Source: Baekduia alba (lineage in GTDB: Bacteria > Actinomycetota > Thermoleophilia > Solirubrobacterales > Solirubrobacteraceae). Taken from it: a stretch of 64,000 nt of DNA. Each line of letters opens with the position of its first letter. Position 1 is the stretch's first letter. Below, piece by piece: positions 50,924 to 60,016 of the stretch. Location: assembly GCF_028416635.1 (NCBI RefSeq), contig NZ_CP114013.1, positions 3,038,001 through 3,102,000 of the forward strand, given 5' to 3'. Under the pieces are notes generated by a model. The model saw only the letters and a program-made list of their open reading frames with translations. It had not been told where the DNA came from and did no database searches. Position numbers and translations under genes: made by a program.

Positions 50924-51349
50924 TCAGCCGTCCGCCGGGGTCTCGGCGGCGGCGGCGCGCCGCTCGCGCAGCGCCGCGGCCAGGATCCCGTTCACGAACT
51001 TCGGCGCGTCGGCGCCGCAGAACTCCTTGGTGGTCTCGATCGCCTCGTCGATCGCGCCCTCGGCCGGGATCGGCGTGTCGGCCGGGACCGCGTCGGGGTG
51101 GATCATCTCCAGCAGCGCGACGCGCATGATCGCCTTCTCCAACGGCGCGATGCGGTCGATGGTCCAGCCCTTGGCATGGCGCTCGATCACGCCGTCGAGG
51201 TCGGCGGCGTAGTCCGACGACGCGTACGCCAGCGCACGCGTGAAGGTCGACGCGTTGTTGTCGAACACGTCGTCGAGCTCACGGCCCGTGACGTCGTGCT
51301 GGTAGAGGGCGAACGCCGCGGCGCGGCGCTGATCGGAACGGCGGGACAT
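50924..51349 (-). CDS. nusB: Transcription antitermination factor NusB
   Basis: A 141-residue all-helical NusB. The N-terminus RRSDQRRAAAFALYQHDVTGR, the middle WTIDRIAPLEKAIMRVALLEMIHPDA and the C-terminal AIDEAIETTKEFCGADAPKFVNGILAAALRE fit well. NusB with NusE binds boxA RNA in rRNA antitermination. ATG 51349 overlaps the efp stop by one base (TGATG), so translation is coupled; efp-nusB is a common pair. Confidence 0.94.
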   Translation of the reverse strand: MSRRSDQRRAAAFALYQHDVTGRELDDVFDNNASTFTRALAYASSDYAADLDGVIERHAKGWTIDRIAPLEKAIMRVALLEMIHPDAVPADTPIPAEGAIDEAIETTKEFCGADAPKFVNGILAAALRERRAAAAETPADG

Positions 51350-51909
51350 CAGGCCCGCGACATGTACTCGCCGGACTCCGTCTGGATCTTGACGCGGTCG
51401 CCGATGTTGACGAACAGCGGGACCTGGATCACGGCGCCGGTCTCGACGGTCGCGGGCTTGTTGCCGCCGCCGGAGGCCGTGTCGCCGCGCAGGCCCGGCT
51501 CGGTCTCGGTGACCTCGAGCTCGACCGAGGCCGGAAGCTGGATCGAGGACGGCGTGCCGTCCATGAACACCACGTCGACCTCGTCGGACGGCTTGGTCCA
51601 GCGCAGCGTGTCGGCCAGGCCGGACGCCGGGACCGCCATCTGCTCGTAGGACTCGGTGTCCATGAAGTGCGCGTCGGACTCGTCGGAGTACAGGTACTGC
51701 ATCTTGCGCGCCTCGGTCCGGATCGCGCGGAACTTCTCGCCGGCGCGGAACGTCTTGTCGATGATGTTGCCGTCGCTCACCCGGCGCAGCTTCGTCCGCA
51801 CGAACGCCGGCCCCTTCCCGGGCTTGACGTGCTGGAACTCGACGACCTTGAAGATCGTGCCGTCGACTTCGATGTGGTTGCCGTTCTTGAGCTGGTTGGT
51901 GCTGATCAA
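51349..51909 (-). CDS. efp: Elongation factor P
   Basis: A 186-residue EF-P that relieves ribosome stalling at polyproline. Three beta domains are visible: STNQLKNGNHIEVDGTIFKVVEFQHVKPGKGPAFVRTKLRRV (with the KPGKG loop, Lys at the tip), TFRAGEKF..., and the C-terminal GDTASGGGNKPATVETGAVIQVPLFVNIGDRVKIQTESGEYMSRA. The start is taken as TTG 51909 because homology begins at ISTNQL and no ATG or GTG is closer. It heads the efp-nusB-xseB-ispA-dxs series. Confidence 0.95.
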   Translation of the reverse strand: MISTNQLKNGNHIEVDGTIFKVVEFQHVKPGKGPAFVRTKLRRVSDGNIIDKTFRAGEKFRAIRTEARKMQYLYSDESDAHFMDTESYEQMAVPASGLADTLRWTKPSDEVDVVFMDGTPSSIQLPASVELEVTETEPGLRGDTASGGGNKPATVETGAVIQVPLFVNIGDRVKIQTESGEYMSRA

Positions 51910-52052
51910 GGTGATTGCCTTGCGACGTTGAGGGAGCTGACCGCTAGATGGTAGGCATCCGAGCCGGTGAACGTCCTTGACCCGCGGGAGTAGGATCGGC
52001 ACACAGCCGTGGCTTCGAGCGTCGCGGCACCAACCGAGAGGACGGCTTTCCC

Positions 52053-53288
52053 ATGGCAGCGTCGTCGGTCGTCTCGCGCGAGGACATCCGGAGCTGGGCT
52101 CCGGACTCGCCCAAGCTCCACCTCTTGCGCAAGGGCATCGAGGGCATGCAGGCGCTCTCGGAGCAGTCGCTGATGGACGAGCGCGGCTACCAGTACATGG
52201 CCGGCGTCCACGGTGGGTTCGGCAACACGCCGTACTGCCAGCACAGCAGCGCGAACTTCGTCACCTGGCACCGGCCCTACCTCCTGGACTTCGAGCTCAA
52301 GCTCCGCGCCCAGATCGCCAAGGTCGCCGACCAGGCGACCGCCGACGAGTGGCGGCTGCCGTACTGGAAGTGGGACGACCCGGAGGTCGCCGGGATCCCC
52401 GACGCGTTCACCGCCGAGACCTACGACGACGCCGGGACCGAGCGGCCCAACCCGCTGCTGAGCCAGCCCTACCTTCTGCCGTACCCGATCAGCGACACCG
52501 ATCCGCCCTACGACGCGACGTGGCGGGACCCGCGCCCGATCCAGGAGCTGCGCGACCTGCGCGAGACCGTCGAGCGCGCGCTGGGCGAGCCGGCGTTCTT
52601 CGACTTCACCGGCGACCTCGAGCAGGCCCACAACGGCGTGCACCGCTGGGCGCGCGGCTTCATGCTCAGCCTGCGGTCGTCGTTCGACCCCATCTTCTGG
52701 TGCCACCACTGCAACGTCGACCGCCAGTTCTGGGACTGGCAGACCAACGCCGGCGACCAGGCGTCGATCCCGCTCGCGGTCCGCAACTTCGAGTGCCTGC
52801 CGTTCCGGTTCACCGACATCCGCGCCGCCGCGTTCTTCGACACGCGCGCGCTGGGCTACACGTATGCGATCGAGCGCCAGCTCGTCGTGCCCGACGAGGC
52901 CGCCGCCGGCGACGGCGGCCGCCTGCTGTCGTTCCCGGCCCCGCCCGCGCGCTTCGACCGCGTGCGCGTGAACTTCCACGGCGTCACGTACCCGGAGCTG
53001 ACGACCACGGTCGTCCTGTCCGAGGACGACGTCGCCCTGGCCGAGCACACGATCCTCGGCCACGGCCGGTGCCCGGGCGGCGAGGGCCATTGCGACCCCG
53101 ACCAGCAGACCGGCCGAGCCCTGCGTCCGGCCCACCACCGCGCGCCGTTTGACTTCTTCGTGGACGTCACGAAGCACTTCCAGGGCGGCGGGCCGGTCCA
53201 GATCCTGATGCGCCTCGTCGACGCCGACGATCGGCCGCTGCCCTCCGACACCATCAGCTTCGACAACGCCACGCTCACGTTCCGGTAG
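52053..53288 (+). CDS. Tyrosinase-family type-3 copper oxidase
   Basis: A 411-residue polyphenol oxidase-like enzyme. CuA ligands appear as H53 (GVHGG), H64 and H73 in YCQHSSANFVTWHRPYLLDFE. CuB ligands are in AHNGVHRWARG and SSFDPIFWCHHCNVDRQFW. C62-x-H64 has the spacing of the Cys-His thioether found in fungal and plant tyrosinases. The C-terminal 130 residues form a beta-sandwich of the plant-PPO/hemocyanin kind. There is no signal peptide. It oxidises phenols or catechols to quinones; the substrate is unknown. It is divergent from efp. Confidence 0.9.
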   Translation: MAASSVVSREDIRSWAPDSPKLHLLRKGIEGMQALSEQSLMDERGYQYMAGVHGGFGNTPYCQHSSANFVTWHRPYLLDFELKLRAQIAKVADQATADEWRLPYWKWDDPEVAGIPDAFTAETYDDAGTERPNPLLSQPYLLPYPISDTDPPYDATWRDPRPIQELRDLRETVERALGEPAFFDFTGDLEQAHNGVHRWARGFMLSLRSSFDPIFWCHHCNVDRQFWDWQTNAGDQASIPLAVRNFECLPFRFTDIRAAAFFDTRALGYTYAIERQLVVPDEAAAGDGGRLLSFPAPPARFDRVRVNFHGVTYPELTTTVVLSEDDVALAEHTILGHGRCPGGEGHCDPDQQTGRALRPAHHRAPFDFFVDVTKHFQGGGPVQILMRLVDADDRPLPSDTISFDNATLTFR

Positions 53289-53415
53289 GAACCGCGCGAG
53301 GTCGAGGTGGCGCCGGAGGCCAAGCGCGAGGAGACCCGCACGCGGCGGGTCGTCCTAGACGCTGGAGATGCTGCGCGCCGGGAAGACGCGCAGGTGAGGA
53401 ACGGCGGCGACGGCG

Positions 53416-53628
53416 CTAGCCGTCGAGCTGCGCGAGGCCGCGCGTGAGCTGCCAGGCCTCTTCGGTGCCGGCCTCGTCGTCGGGCTGCGCCTCGTCGGCG
53501 AGGATGCCGTTGACGCCTTCGCGCTTGCGGACGGCGGCGCGGGCCGCCTTCTCCGCACGCTTCTCGCGCTGGCGGTTCTCACGGCTGAGCTTCGCCATGG
53601 TGGTCTTCTTCTTGCCGCTGGAGGCCAT
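53416..53628 (-). CDS. Small highly charged protein of unknown function
   Basis: 70 residues, Lys/Arg-rich at the N-terminus (KKKTTMAKLSRENRQREKRAEKAARAAVRKREGVNG) and acidic at the C-terminus (DEAQPDDEAGTEEAWQL). It probably has a helical, nucleic-acid-binding-like first half; a start at the internal ATG (MAKLSREN) is also possible. It lies 120 bp downstream of the cold-shock gene on the same strand. Confidence 0.6.
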   Translation of the reverse strand: MASSGKKKTTMAKLSRENRQREKRAEKAARAAVRKREGVNGILADEAQPDDEAGTEEAWQLTRGLAQLDG

Positions 53629-53705
53629 AGTGGTCCGTCCTTCGGTTGCTGGTTCTCGAATGTCTCCTGAGTGTCTTCACGCGCGCCGTGCGCGCAAACG
53701 ACTGA

Positions 53706-53725
53706 GGGCCCGCTCGCGCGGGCCC
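53706..53725 (-). terminator. Terminator hairpin after the cold-shock gene
   Basis: GGGCCCGC (53706-53713) pairs with GCGGGCCC (53718-53725) around a 4-nt loop, 23 bp past the cspA stop. On the minus strand it is followed by TCAGTCGTTTG. Confidence 0.65.
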
Positions 53726-53748
53726 CTGGTCCTGCGAGTCCGGTGGTT

Positions 53749-53952
53749 CTAGATGACCTGGACGTTGGCAGCCGACGGGCCCTTGGGGCCCTGCTCGGCC
53801 TCGTAGCTCACCTTGGCGCCCTCGGCGAGCGACTTGAAGCCGCTGCCCTGGATCGCGCTGTGGTGGACGAAGAGATCCTTGCCCGAGTCATCGGGCGTGA
53901 TGAAGCCGAAGCCCTTGTCGTCGTTGAACCACTTCACGGTTCCTGTAGCCAT
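53749..53952 (-). CDS. Cold-shock protein (CspA family)
   Basis: A 67-residue single OB-fold protein. RNP1 KGFGFIT and RNP2 DLFVHHSAI are both intact in [60 protein letters not shown]. It is an RNA chaperone. ATG 53952 is preceded by GGAGGA at a good distance. About 150 bp separate it from the divergent gene, leaving room for the long regulated 5' UTR typical of csp genes. Confidence 0.96.
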   Translation of the reverse strand: MATGTVKWFNDDKGFGFITPDDSGKDLFVHHSAIQGSGFKSLAEGAKVSYEAEQGPKGPSAANVQVI

Positions 53953-54105
53953 TTTGCGCTGTCCTCCGGTGTTGGTGTGCGGCGGTACGCGGAGGCGCTG
54001 AGAGCGACGACTGCGGAAACGCGGAACACATAGATGCCGAGCAGGGTGCTCGACCTTGAGTCCCCAGTCTAGCGATCGGACGGGACGGTGCCGTAGCGTC
54101 CCCTT

Positions 54106-54456
54106 ATGAGCCAGCCGACGTTCCCCCTGATCGTCCACGACGACGAGCGCTCGGTGCTCCGCACCGCGCTCGACGTCTACCGCGGCGACTTCGGCCACGA
54201 CGAGCAGGCGATCGTCGCCCTGGTCGACGAGGTCCTCGCCGCCCTGCCCGCCGAGGAGACGACCCCGCTCGACCTCGACGCGGCCGCGATGAAGGTCACC
54301 TACGGCGCCCTGCACGGGCTGCTCGAGGACTCCCAGCGCACGCAGGAGGACGACCGCGCGCACCTCCGCGCGCTGCTCGAGCGCCTGCCGGGCGAGCACG
54401 ACATCCGCGCGATCGACCTCGACACCGAGCTGCGGCGGCGGCGCGAGCAGGGCTAG
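54106..54456 (+). CDS. Hypothetical helical protein
   Basis: 116 residues, acidic and helical ([47 protein letters not shown] ... [55 protein letters not shown]). No transmembrane segment or known motif. Third-position GC is strong and ATG 54106 is the only reasonable start. It is divergent from cspA. Confidence 0.65.
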   Translation: MSQPTFPLIVHDDERSVLRTALDVYRGDFGHDEQAIVALVDEVLAALPAEETTPLDLDAAAMKVTYGALHGLLEDSQRTQEDDRAHLRALLERLPGEHDIRAIDLDTELRRRREQG

Positions 54457-54499
54457 CGCGCGCCGGCACCGCGGTTCCCTCCTGCCGCTCGCCGCTGCC

Positions 54500-55126
54500 G
54501 TGGCCGTGATGTCGCTCGCCGCCTCCGCCGGCGCCGCGCCGATCCCGGACCTCACCACACTCCCCCAGGCCACCGGCGCCGCGGCGACCGGCCGCATCTG
54601 GTTCGTGTCCAAGCAGGGCGGCAAGGTCGGCGTCCTGGATCCCAAGACCAAGCACATCGGCGTGCTGCGCACCGGGAAGCAGATCGAGAACTCCTTCGCC
54701 GTGGACCGCGACGCGGTCTACATCGTCTCCGACCGGCGCATGTACTGGTTCTCCTACAAGAACGGCAAGCCGCGCGTCGACTGGCCGGTCGCCTACGAGA
54801 ACTCCGGGATCCACGAGTCCAGCCAGGTCGACGCCGTCTCCGGCACCACGCCGACGATCGTGTCCGGCGGCTACGTCGCGATCGCCGACAACGCCGACCC
54901 GATGAACGTGGTGGTCTACCGGACCGCGATCAAGCCGATGGGCAAGCGCACGGTCTGCGCGGTCCCGGTCTTCGCCAAGGGCGCCGGCGCGACCGAGAAC
55001 TGGCTCATCGGCTCGGGGCGCTCGCTGATCGTGCAGAACAAGTACGCCGGGATCGCGGTGGCGCCAGACGCGTCGCTGAACGTCGGCGTGATCGGCGGCC
55101 TGGTCCGCCTCGCCGACGCCCGCTGA
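54500..55126 (+). pseudogene. Truncated secreted protein, beta-propeller-like
   Basis: A frame of 208 residues from GTG 54500. It has a signal-peptide-like stretch ([13 protein letters not shown]), but a convincing start with basic residues is missing; the hydrophobic run [11 protein letters not shown] begins upstream of any ATG or GTG. The body ([87 protein letters not shown]) suggests blades of a propeller, and it stops soon after NKYAG where a longer protein would be expected. I read it as truncated at both ends, with moderate confidence. Confidence 0.45.
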
Positions 55127-55127
55127 G

Positions 55128-55481
55128 TCAGCCGTGCAGGCTGGGCCGGTGGACGAGCCGGGCGACGACGTCGACGCCGTCACCGCTCACGACGGTCGCG
55201 TCCGGCCAGTCGAGCGGGCCTTCTAGCGTGGTCGACACGACCGTCGCCGGCATGTTCCGCATCCGCGTGACCCACGGGTCGCGCACGTCCCTCGGTGCTC
55301 GAGGCCAGCATCTCCACGAACTGCCGGATGGTGTTGGCCCGAAGACCATCCGCCGCTCCGCGTCGAACGAGGCGAGGCGGTGGTCGAGCAGGTCGGGGCC
55401 CTGCTTGCCCCAGTCGCCGCCGTCGACCGAGCCGAAGCCGTCGAGGCTCGAGAAGATGTCGAAGGTGTAGGTCGCGGTCAT
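55128..55481 (-). pseudogene. RibD/DHFR-like reductase remnant with frameshifts and an internal deletion
   Basis: From ATG 55481 the frame reads MTATYTFDIFSSLDGFGSVDGGDWGKQGP ... RMVFG, the start of a RibD-C/dihydrofolate-reductase-like protein. A missing base near 55336-55342 shifts the frame; the alternative frame gives ANTIRQFVEMLASSTEG. A second shift near 55288-55300 restores VRDPWVTRMRNMPATVVSTTLEGPLDWPDATVVSGDGVDVVARL. The next residues are already the usual C-terminus HRPSLHG, so about 70-80 internal residues are gone. It ends two bases after the converging truncated secreted gene. Confidence 0.7.
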
Positions 55482-55571
55482 GATGCGCTCCTCTGGTCGC
55501 GTTGATCGGGGCTGAGGCTCAGACGGGCAGGCCCGGCGGAACTCATCGCGACGACCGTCGCGGATGCCACC

Positions 55572-57587
55572 ATGGGCGGCGTGACGACGAAGGCCATCGC
55601 TGCCCGCATCGAGGAGCTGACCGCCGAGGTCCGGAAGCTCAACGACGACTACTACGGGGCGGGCGACAGCGCGATCCCGGACGCGGACTACGACGCGCTC
55701 AAGGATGAGCTGACCGCCCTCGTCGCCGAGCACCCGGACCTGGAGCCGGCGGACTCGCCGCTGGACAAGGTCAACGCGCCCGAGCAGCTCACCGGCCCGA
55801 CGATCCGCCACGCGCGGCCGATGCTCTCGCTGGCCAAGGCGACGACCGAGGAGGCGATCCAGACCTTCTGCGGGCGCTTCGAGGGCCAGGTCTTCCGCGT
55901 GTCGGAGAAGCTCGACGGCCTGAGCCTGTCGATCGTCTACGAGGACGGCAAGCTCGACTACGTCGCCACGCGCGGCACCGGCACGCTCGGCGAGCTCGTC
56001 ACCGACAAGGCGCGCCACGTCATCCCCGAGCTGCCGGCCAAGATCCGGCGCAAGGGGCGGGTCGAGGTCCGCGGCGAGGCGCTGATGGCCCGCTCGACCT
56101 GGCAGGCCTACAACGACGCCCATCCCGACAAGCCGCTGACCAACCCGCGCAACGGCGCGGCCGGGACGCTGATGCAGAAGGACCCGGAGGCCGCGGCCCG
56201 GTCCGGGCGCCTGCTGCGCTTCTTCGCGTTCGGCGCCGAGCAGGCCGACGGGACCGCGATCGACCCCGAGGCGCTCAAGATCGAGCTCGTCCACCAGACG
56301 CTCTGCGCCGACGCCGGCGAGGTCATGGCGGCGATCCACGCGATCGGCGAGCGCCGCGACACGCTGGACTACGACATCGACGGCGCGGTCGTCCGCCTCC
56401 ACGAGCCCGCCGCGTTCGAGGCCGCCGGCTACAACAGCGCCGAGCCGCGCGGCGCGATCGCCTTCAAGTACCCACCCGAGGAGAAGCTGACCAAGCTGCT
56501 GGCGGTCGAGTGGCAGGTCGGCAAGATCGGCCGGATCGCGCCCCGCGCCCGCGTCGAGCCGGTCTTCGTCGGCGGCGTCACCGTCGAGAACATCACGCTG
56601 CACAACCCGCGGCTGATCCGCGAGCGCGACCTGCGCATCGGCGACACGATCGCGGTCGTCCGGCGCGGCGACGTCATCCCGTTCGCCGGCCGCTCGATCC
56701 CCGAGGACCGCGACGGCACCGAGCAGGTCATCGAGCCGCCGGTGGGCTGCCCGAGCTGCGGCACCGAGCTCGAGGTCCGCGGCACCGGCGAGGAGCGCTG
56801 GTGCCCCAACCTCCAGTGCCCGGCCCAGATCACGCGCCGCCTCATGCACTGGGCGAGCCGGCCGGCCGCCGACATGGAGGGCGTCGGCGACGTCTGGATC
56901 GAGAAGCTGGCCGAGGACGGCGTCCTGAAGTCGCGCGCCGACTTCTACAAGATCACCGCCGAGCAATTGCAGGCCTACGAGCGGATGGGCGAGGTCAGCG
57001 CGCGCAACATGGTGGACTCGATCGAGCGCTCCAAGGGCCTGGGCCTGCGCCGGGCGCTGATCGGCCTCGCGATCCCGATGGCCAGCGACGGCACGGCCAA
57101 GCGCCTCGCGCTCGCCGGCTACGAGCGGCTGGAGGACGTCGCCGCCGCGACCGTGGACGAGCTCGTCGCGATCAAGGACATCGGGCCGAAGGTCGCCGAG
57201 TCGGTCGTCGCGTTCTTCGCCCGGCCCGAGGTCGTGCAGGAGATCACGGACCTGCGGTCACACGGCGTCGACCTCGACGTCCACGACGAGGACCGCCCGG
57301 TCGACGTCGCCGCCGCCGGCGACTCGCCCCTGAAGGGCAAGACGGTGGTCATCACCGGCGCCTTCACCGACCCGCGCTCGGGCGGCAAGGTCAGCCGGCC
57401 CGAGGTCACCCGCATGGTCGAGCAGGCCGCCGCCACCGCGACCTCCTCGGTCTCCGAGAACACCGACTACCTCCTGGCCGGCGCCAACGTCGGCGCCTCC
57501 AAGACGACCAAGGCCGACAAGCTCGGCGTCGCGGTCATCGACCAGGACCAGCTCTGGGCCTGGCTCAAGGAAGCAGGAGTGGCCTGA
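55572..57587 (+). CDS. ligA: NAD-dependent DNA ligase
   Basis: A 671-residue LigA. The order is: Ia domain (IEELTAEVRKLNDDYYGAGDSAIPDADYDALKDEL), adenylation domain with the nucleophilic Lys in VSEKLDGLSLSIVYEDG, OB fold, four-Cys zinc finger (GCPSCG ... WCPNLQCPA), helix-hairpin-helix region (AIKDIGPKVAESV) and C-terminal BRCT (LKGKTVVITGAFTDPRSGG). The usual TRGDGTVGEDVT segment reads TRGTGTLGELVT, so this is a divergent LigA. ATG 55572 is followed by the Ia domain within ten residues. Confidence 0.93.
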   Translation: MGGVTTKAIAARIEELTAEVRKLNDDYYGAGDSAIPDADYDALKDELTALVAEHPDLEPADSPLDKVNAPEQLTGPTIRHARPMLSLAKATTEEAIQTFCGRFEGQVFRVSEKLDGLSLSIVYEDGKLDYVATRGTGTLGELVTDKARHVIPELPAKIRRKGRVEVRGEALMARSTWQAYNDAHPDKPLTNPRNGAAGTLMQKDPEAAARSGRLLRFFAFGAEQADGTAIDPEALKIELVHQTLCADAGEVMAAIHAIGERRDTLDYDIDGAVVRLHEPAAFEAAGYNSAEPRGAIAFKYPPEEKLTKLLAVEWQVGKIGRIAPRARVEPVFVGGVTVENITLHNPRLIRERDLRIGDTIAVVRRGDVIPFAGRSIPEDRDGTEQVIEPPVGCPSCGTELEVRGTGEERWCPNLQCPAQITRRLMHWASRPAADMEGVGDVWIEKLAEDGVLKSRADFYKITAEQLQAYERMGEVSARNMVDSIERSKGLGLRRALIGLAIPMASDGTAKRLALAGYERLEDVAAATVDELVAIKDIGPKVAESVVAFFARPEVVQEITDLRSHGVDLDVHDEDRPVDVAAAGDSPLKGKTVVITGAFTDPRSGGKVSRPEVTRMVEQAAATATSSVSENTDYLLAGANVGASKTTKADKLGVAVIDQDQLWAWLKEAGVA

Positions 57588-57665
57588 TCGGCGGATCCTG
57601 CGGCCCGCACGGTCGTGGCTGACGTCGCTGGCGCAGCGGCAGCGTGCGACCGCACGTGAAGCGCG

Positions 57666-59795
57666 TCAGCGACCGTCGGGCGCGAGCGGGCGGCCCGCAG
57701 GGACCGCCGAGGCGTACATCTTGCGTTCGTAGTCCTGCAACATGCGCGTCGCCGAGAACTGCGGGGACAACGTCTTGAGCGAGGCCTTGACCCGGCGGGC
57801 CCAGGCGCCGTCGCCCGCGTAGTACTCGGGCACGACCTCGTCCTCGAGCAGGCGGTAGAGCGTGGCCGCGTCGCGGGCGTCCTGGGCCTGGTGGTCGGCG
57901 TCGACCTCGCCGGGCAGCGCCCAGCCGTTGGTGCCGTCGTAGGCCTCGGCCCACCAGCCGTCGAGCACCGACAGCTGCAGGCCGCCGTTGAGGACGGACT
58001 TCATCCCCGACGTCCCCGACGCCTCCAGCGGCGGGCGCGGCAGGTTGACCCAGAGGTCGCAGCCGCCGACGAGCTTCGCGGCCGACGCGAGGTCGTAGTC
58101 CGCCAGGAACACGACGCGGCCCGCGGTGCCCTCCGCCCCGCGCAGGTGCAGCAGCTGCTGGATCAGCGCCTTGCCCGGCTCGTCCTTGGGGTGCGCCTTG
58201 CCGGCGATCACCAGCTGCACCGGCCGGTCGCCGCGCAGCAGGTCCATCGCGCGCTGCGCGTCGTGGACCATCAGCGCCAGGCGCTTGTAGGTGGCGACGC
58301 GCCGCGCGAAGCCGATCGTCAGCGCGTCGGGGCCGAACGCGCTCTCGGCCGCCTGGACGAAGCCGCGCTCCTCGCCGCGCACCAGCCGGTCGCGTGGGAT
58401 CCGCTCGCGCACGAGGTCCACCAGGCCCGAGCGCTGCTCGCGCCGCACGGCCATCAGGTCGGCGTCCGGGATGTCGTCGATCGCCGCCCACGTCGCGGGA
58501 TCCGCCGCGCGCCCGATCCAGCCCTCGCCCAGGTGCTGGTCCAGGAGCGTGCGCATCGGCCGGCCGATCCACGTCGGGACGTGGACGCCGTTGGTGACGT
58601 GCGTGATCGGCACCTCGTCGACCGGGCGGTCCGGCCACAGCTCCTGCCACATCTCGCGCGCGACCTCGCCGTGGCGCCGCGACACCGCGTTGGTCGCCCG
58701 CGCCGTCCGGATCGCCAGCTGCGTGATCCCGAACGGCTCGTGCTCGTCCTCGGGATGCGTGCGGCCGAGCGTGAGCACCTCGCCGTCGGAGAAGCCGCGC
58801 GCCTCGATCAAGGGCTCCAACAACAGCGCGACCTCGCCGCCGGGGTAGGCGTCGTTGCCCGCCGGGACCGGCGTGTGCGTCGTGAAGACCGTGCGCCGGC
58901 GGGCGCTCTCGGCGACCTCGTCGACCGTCGCGCCCGGCTCCTCGAGCGCGCCGAACGCGGCGTGGCCCTCGTTGAGGTGGATCAGGTCGGGCTCGATGCC
59001 GAGCGCCGCCAGCGCGCGCCGCCCGCCGACGCCGAGCAAGGCATATTGGTTGAGTCGCATCTCGGGCGAGCCGACGTACAGCTGCGAGGTCGTGAAGCGC
59101 GCGAACGCCGAGTTCTCGGGCCGCTCGGCGTCGAGCAGCAGCATCGGGACGCGCCCGACGTCGACCCGCCAGATCTGCGCGACGATCTCCTCGTCGCGGA
59201 CCGGGACGGTGATCGTGACCGGCGCGCCGTCGTCGCCGCGGATCAGCGCGGCCGGCAGGCGCTCGGCGTCGGTGTCCAGCCAGTACTCGCGCTGCCAGCC
59301 GGACAGGTCGATGCGCTGGCGGAAGTAGCCCTGGCGGTAGAGCAGGCCGACGGCGACGAACGGCAGCGCGCGGTCCGACGCCTCCTTGACGAGGTCGCCG
59401 GCCAGCGCGCCGAGGCCGCCGGAGTAGATCGGCAGCGACGCGTGGATCGCGTACTCGGCGCAGAAGTACGCGACGGGGCCGCCGTCGCGCGACGGCGGAG
59501 CGCCGCGGTGCTCGCCGAGGCGGCGGTCCAGCGCGGCGGCGCGGTCCAGCAGCGCGGCGTCGGCGGCCGCGGCCTGCAGGCGCTCCTGCGACGCCTCCTG
59601 CAGGAGCCGCACCGGGTTGCCGGCGCAGGCGACCCAACGGTCGGAGTCGACGGCGGCGAAGACGTCCGGCCCGTCCGGATCCCATGACCAGGCGTAGTCG
59701 TAGGCCACGCGAGCGAGCACCTCGAGCTCGGCGGGCACGCGCGCGGCGAGGCCGGCGATGGCGCGGTCGATGTCCCGGCGTCCAGCGTCGATCAT
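57666..59795 (-). CDS. glgP: Alpha-glucan (glycogen) phosphorylase
   Basis: A 709-residue GT35 enzyme that releases glucose 1-phosphate from alpha-1,4-glucans. FCAEYAIHASLPIYSGGLGALAGDLVKEASD, LIHLNEGHAAFGALE, TTHTPVPAGND, ITHVTNGVHVPTWI, GFARRVATYKRLAL and IAGKAHPKDEPGK are all characteristic. The PLP-binding lysine lies in EASGTSGMKSVLNGG. The length matches the shorter bacterial/archaeal-type phosphorylases. ATG 59795 overlaps the stop of a small membrane protein (ATGA), so the two are coupled. Confidence 0.95.
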   Translation of the reverse strand: MIDAGRRDIDRAIAGLAARVPAELEVLARVAYDYAWSWDPDGPDVFAAVDSDRWVACAGNPVRLLQEASQERLQAAAADAALLDRAAALDRRLGEHRGAPPSRDGGPVAYFCAEYAIHASLPIYSGGLGALAGDLVKEASDRALPFVAVGLLYRQGYFRQRIDLSGWQREYWLDTDAERLPAALIRGDDGAPVTITVPVRDEEIVAQIWRVDVGRVPMLLLDAERPENSAFARFTTSQLYVGSPEMRLNQYALLGVGGRRALAALGIEPDLIHLNEGHAAFGALEEPGATVDEVAESARRRTVFTTHTPVPAGNDAYPGGEVALLLEPLIEARGFSDGEVLTLGRTHPEDEHEPFGITQLAIRTARATNAVSRRHGEVAREMWQELWPDRPVDEVPITHVTNGVHVPTWIGRPMRTLLDQHLGEGWIGRAADPATWAAIDDIPDADLMAVRREQRSGLVDLVRERIPRDRLVRGEERGFVQAAESAFGPDALTIGFARRVATYKRLALMVHDAQRAMDLLRGDRPVQLVIAGKAHPKDEPGKALIQQLLHLRGAEGTAGRVVFLADYDLASAAKLVGGCDLWVNLPRPPLEASGTSGMKSVLNGGLQLSVLDGWWAEAYDGTNGWALPGEVDADHQAQDARDAATLYRLLEDEVVPEYYAGDGAWARRVKASLKTLSPQFSATRMLQDYERKMYASAVPAGRPLAPDGR

Positions 59796-59995
59796 GGTGA
59801 GCCCTCTACCCCCTGTCGCTCGGATGACACGGCGCCGTTGGGCGAGCCGACGTCCGCCAGGCGCTGGTGCAGGCGGTCCCGCAGCTCGTCGGGCGAGACC
59901 TCTGAGGTGTCGCGGCGGCGGCGGGCGACGACGACGCCGGTGGCGGCGACCCCGGCCAGGCCGGCGAGGCCGACGAGCTTCCAGCGGATGGGCAT
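59792..59995 (-). CDS. Small single-pass membrane protein of unknown function
   Basis: 67 residues: one N-terminal transmembrane helix (LVGLAGLAGVAATGVVVA) followed by RRRR and a cytoplasmic tail SPDELRDRLHQRLADVGSPNG. No family recognised. Its TGA overlaps the glgP start codon (ATGA), placing it first in a two-gene operon. ATG 59995 starts the frame. Confidence 0.65.
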   Translation of the reverse strand: MPIRWKLVGLAGLAGVAATGVVVARRRRDTSEVSPDELRDRLHQRLADVGSPNGAVSSERQGVEGSP

Positions 59996-60016
59996 CGCTC
60001 GCGTAGGTTACGGACG

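Noticed and set aside
51906-53177. A 423-codon minus-strand frame opposite the tyrosinase
   Set aside because: The plus strand encodes all six copper-ligand regions; the antisense product has no recognisable fold.
53355-53415. Short minus-strand tail (VAAVPHLRVFPARSISSV) as a gene remnant
   Set aside because: About 18 codons with good third-position GC but too short to identify, and no continuation upstream in frame.
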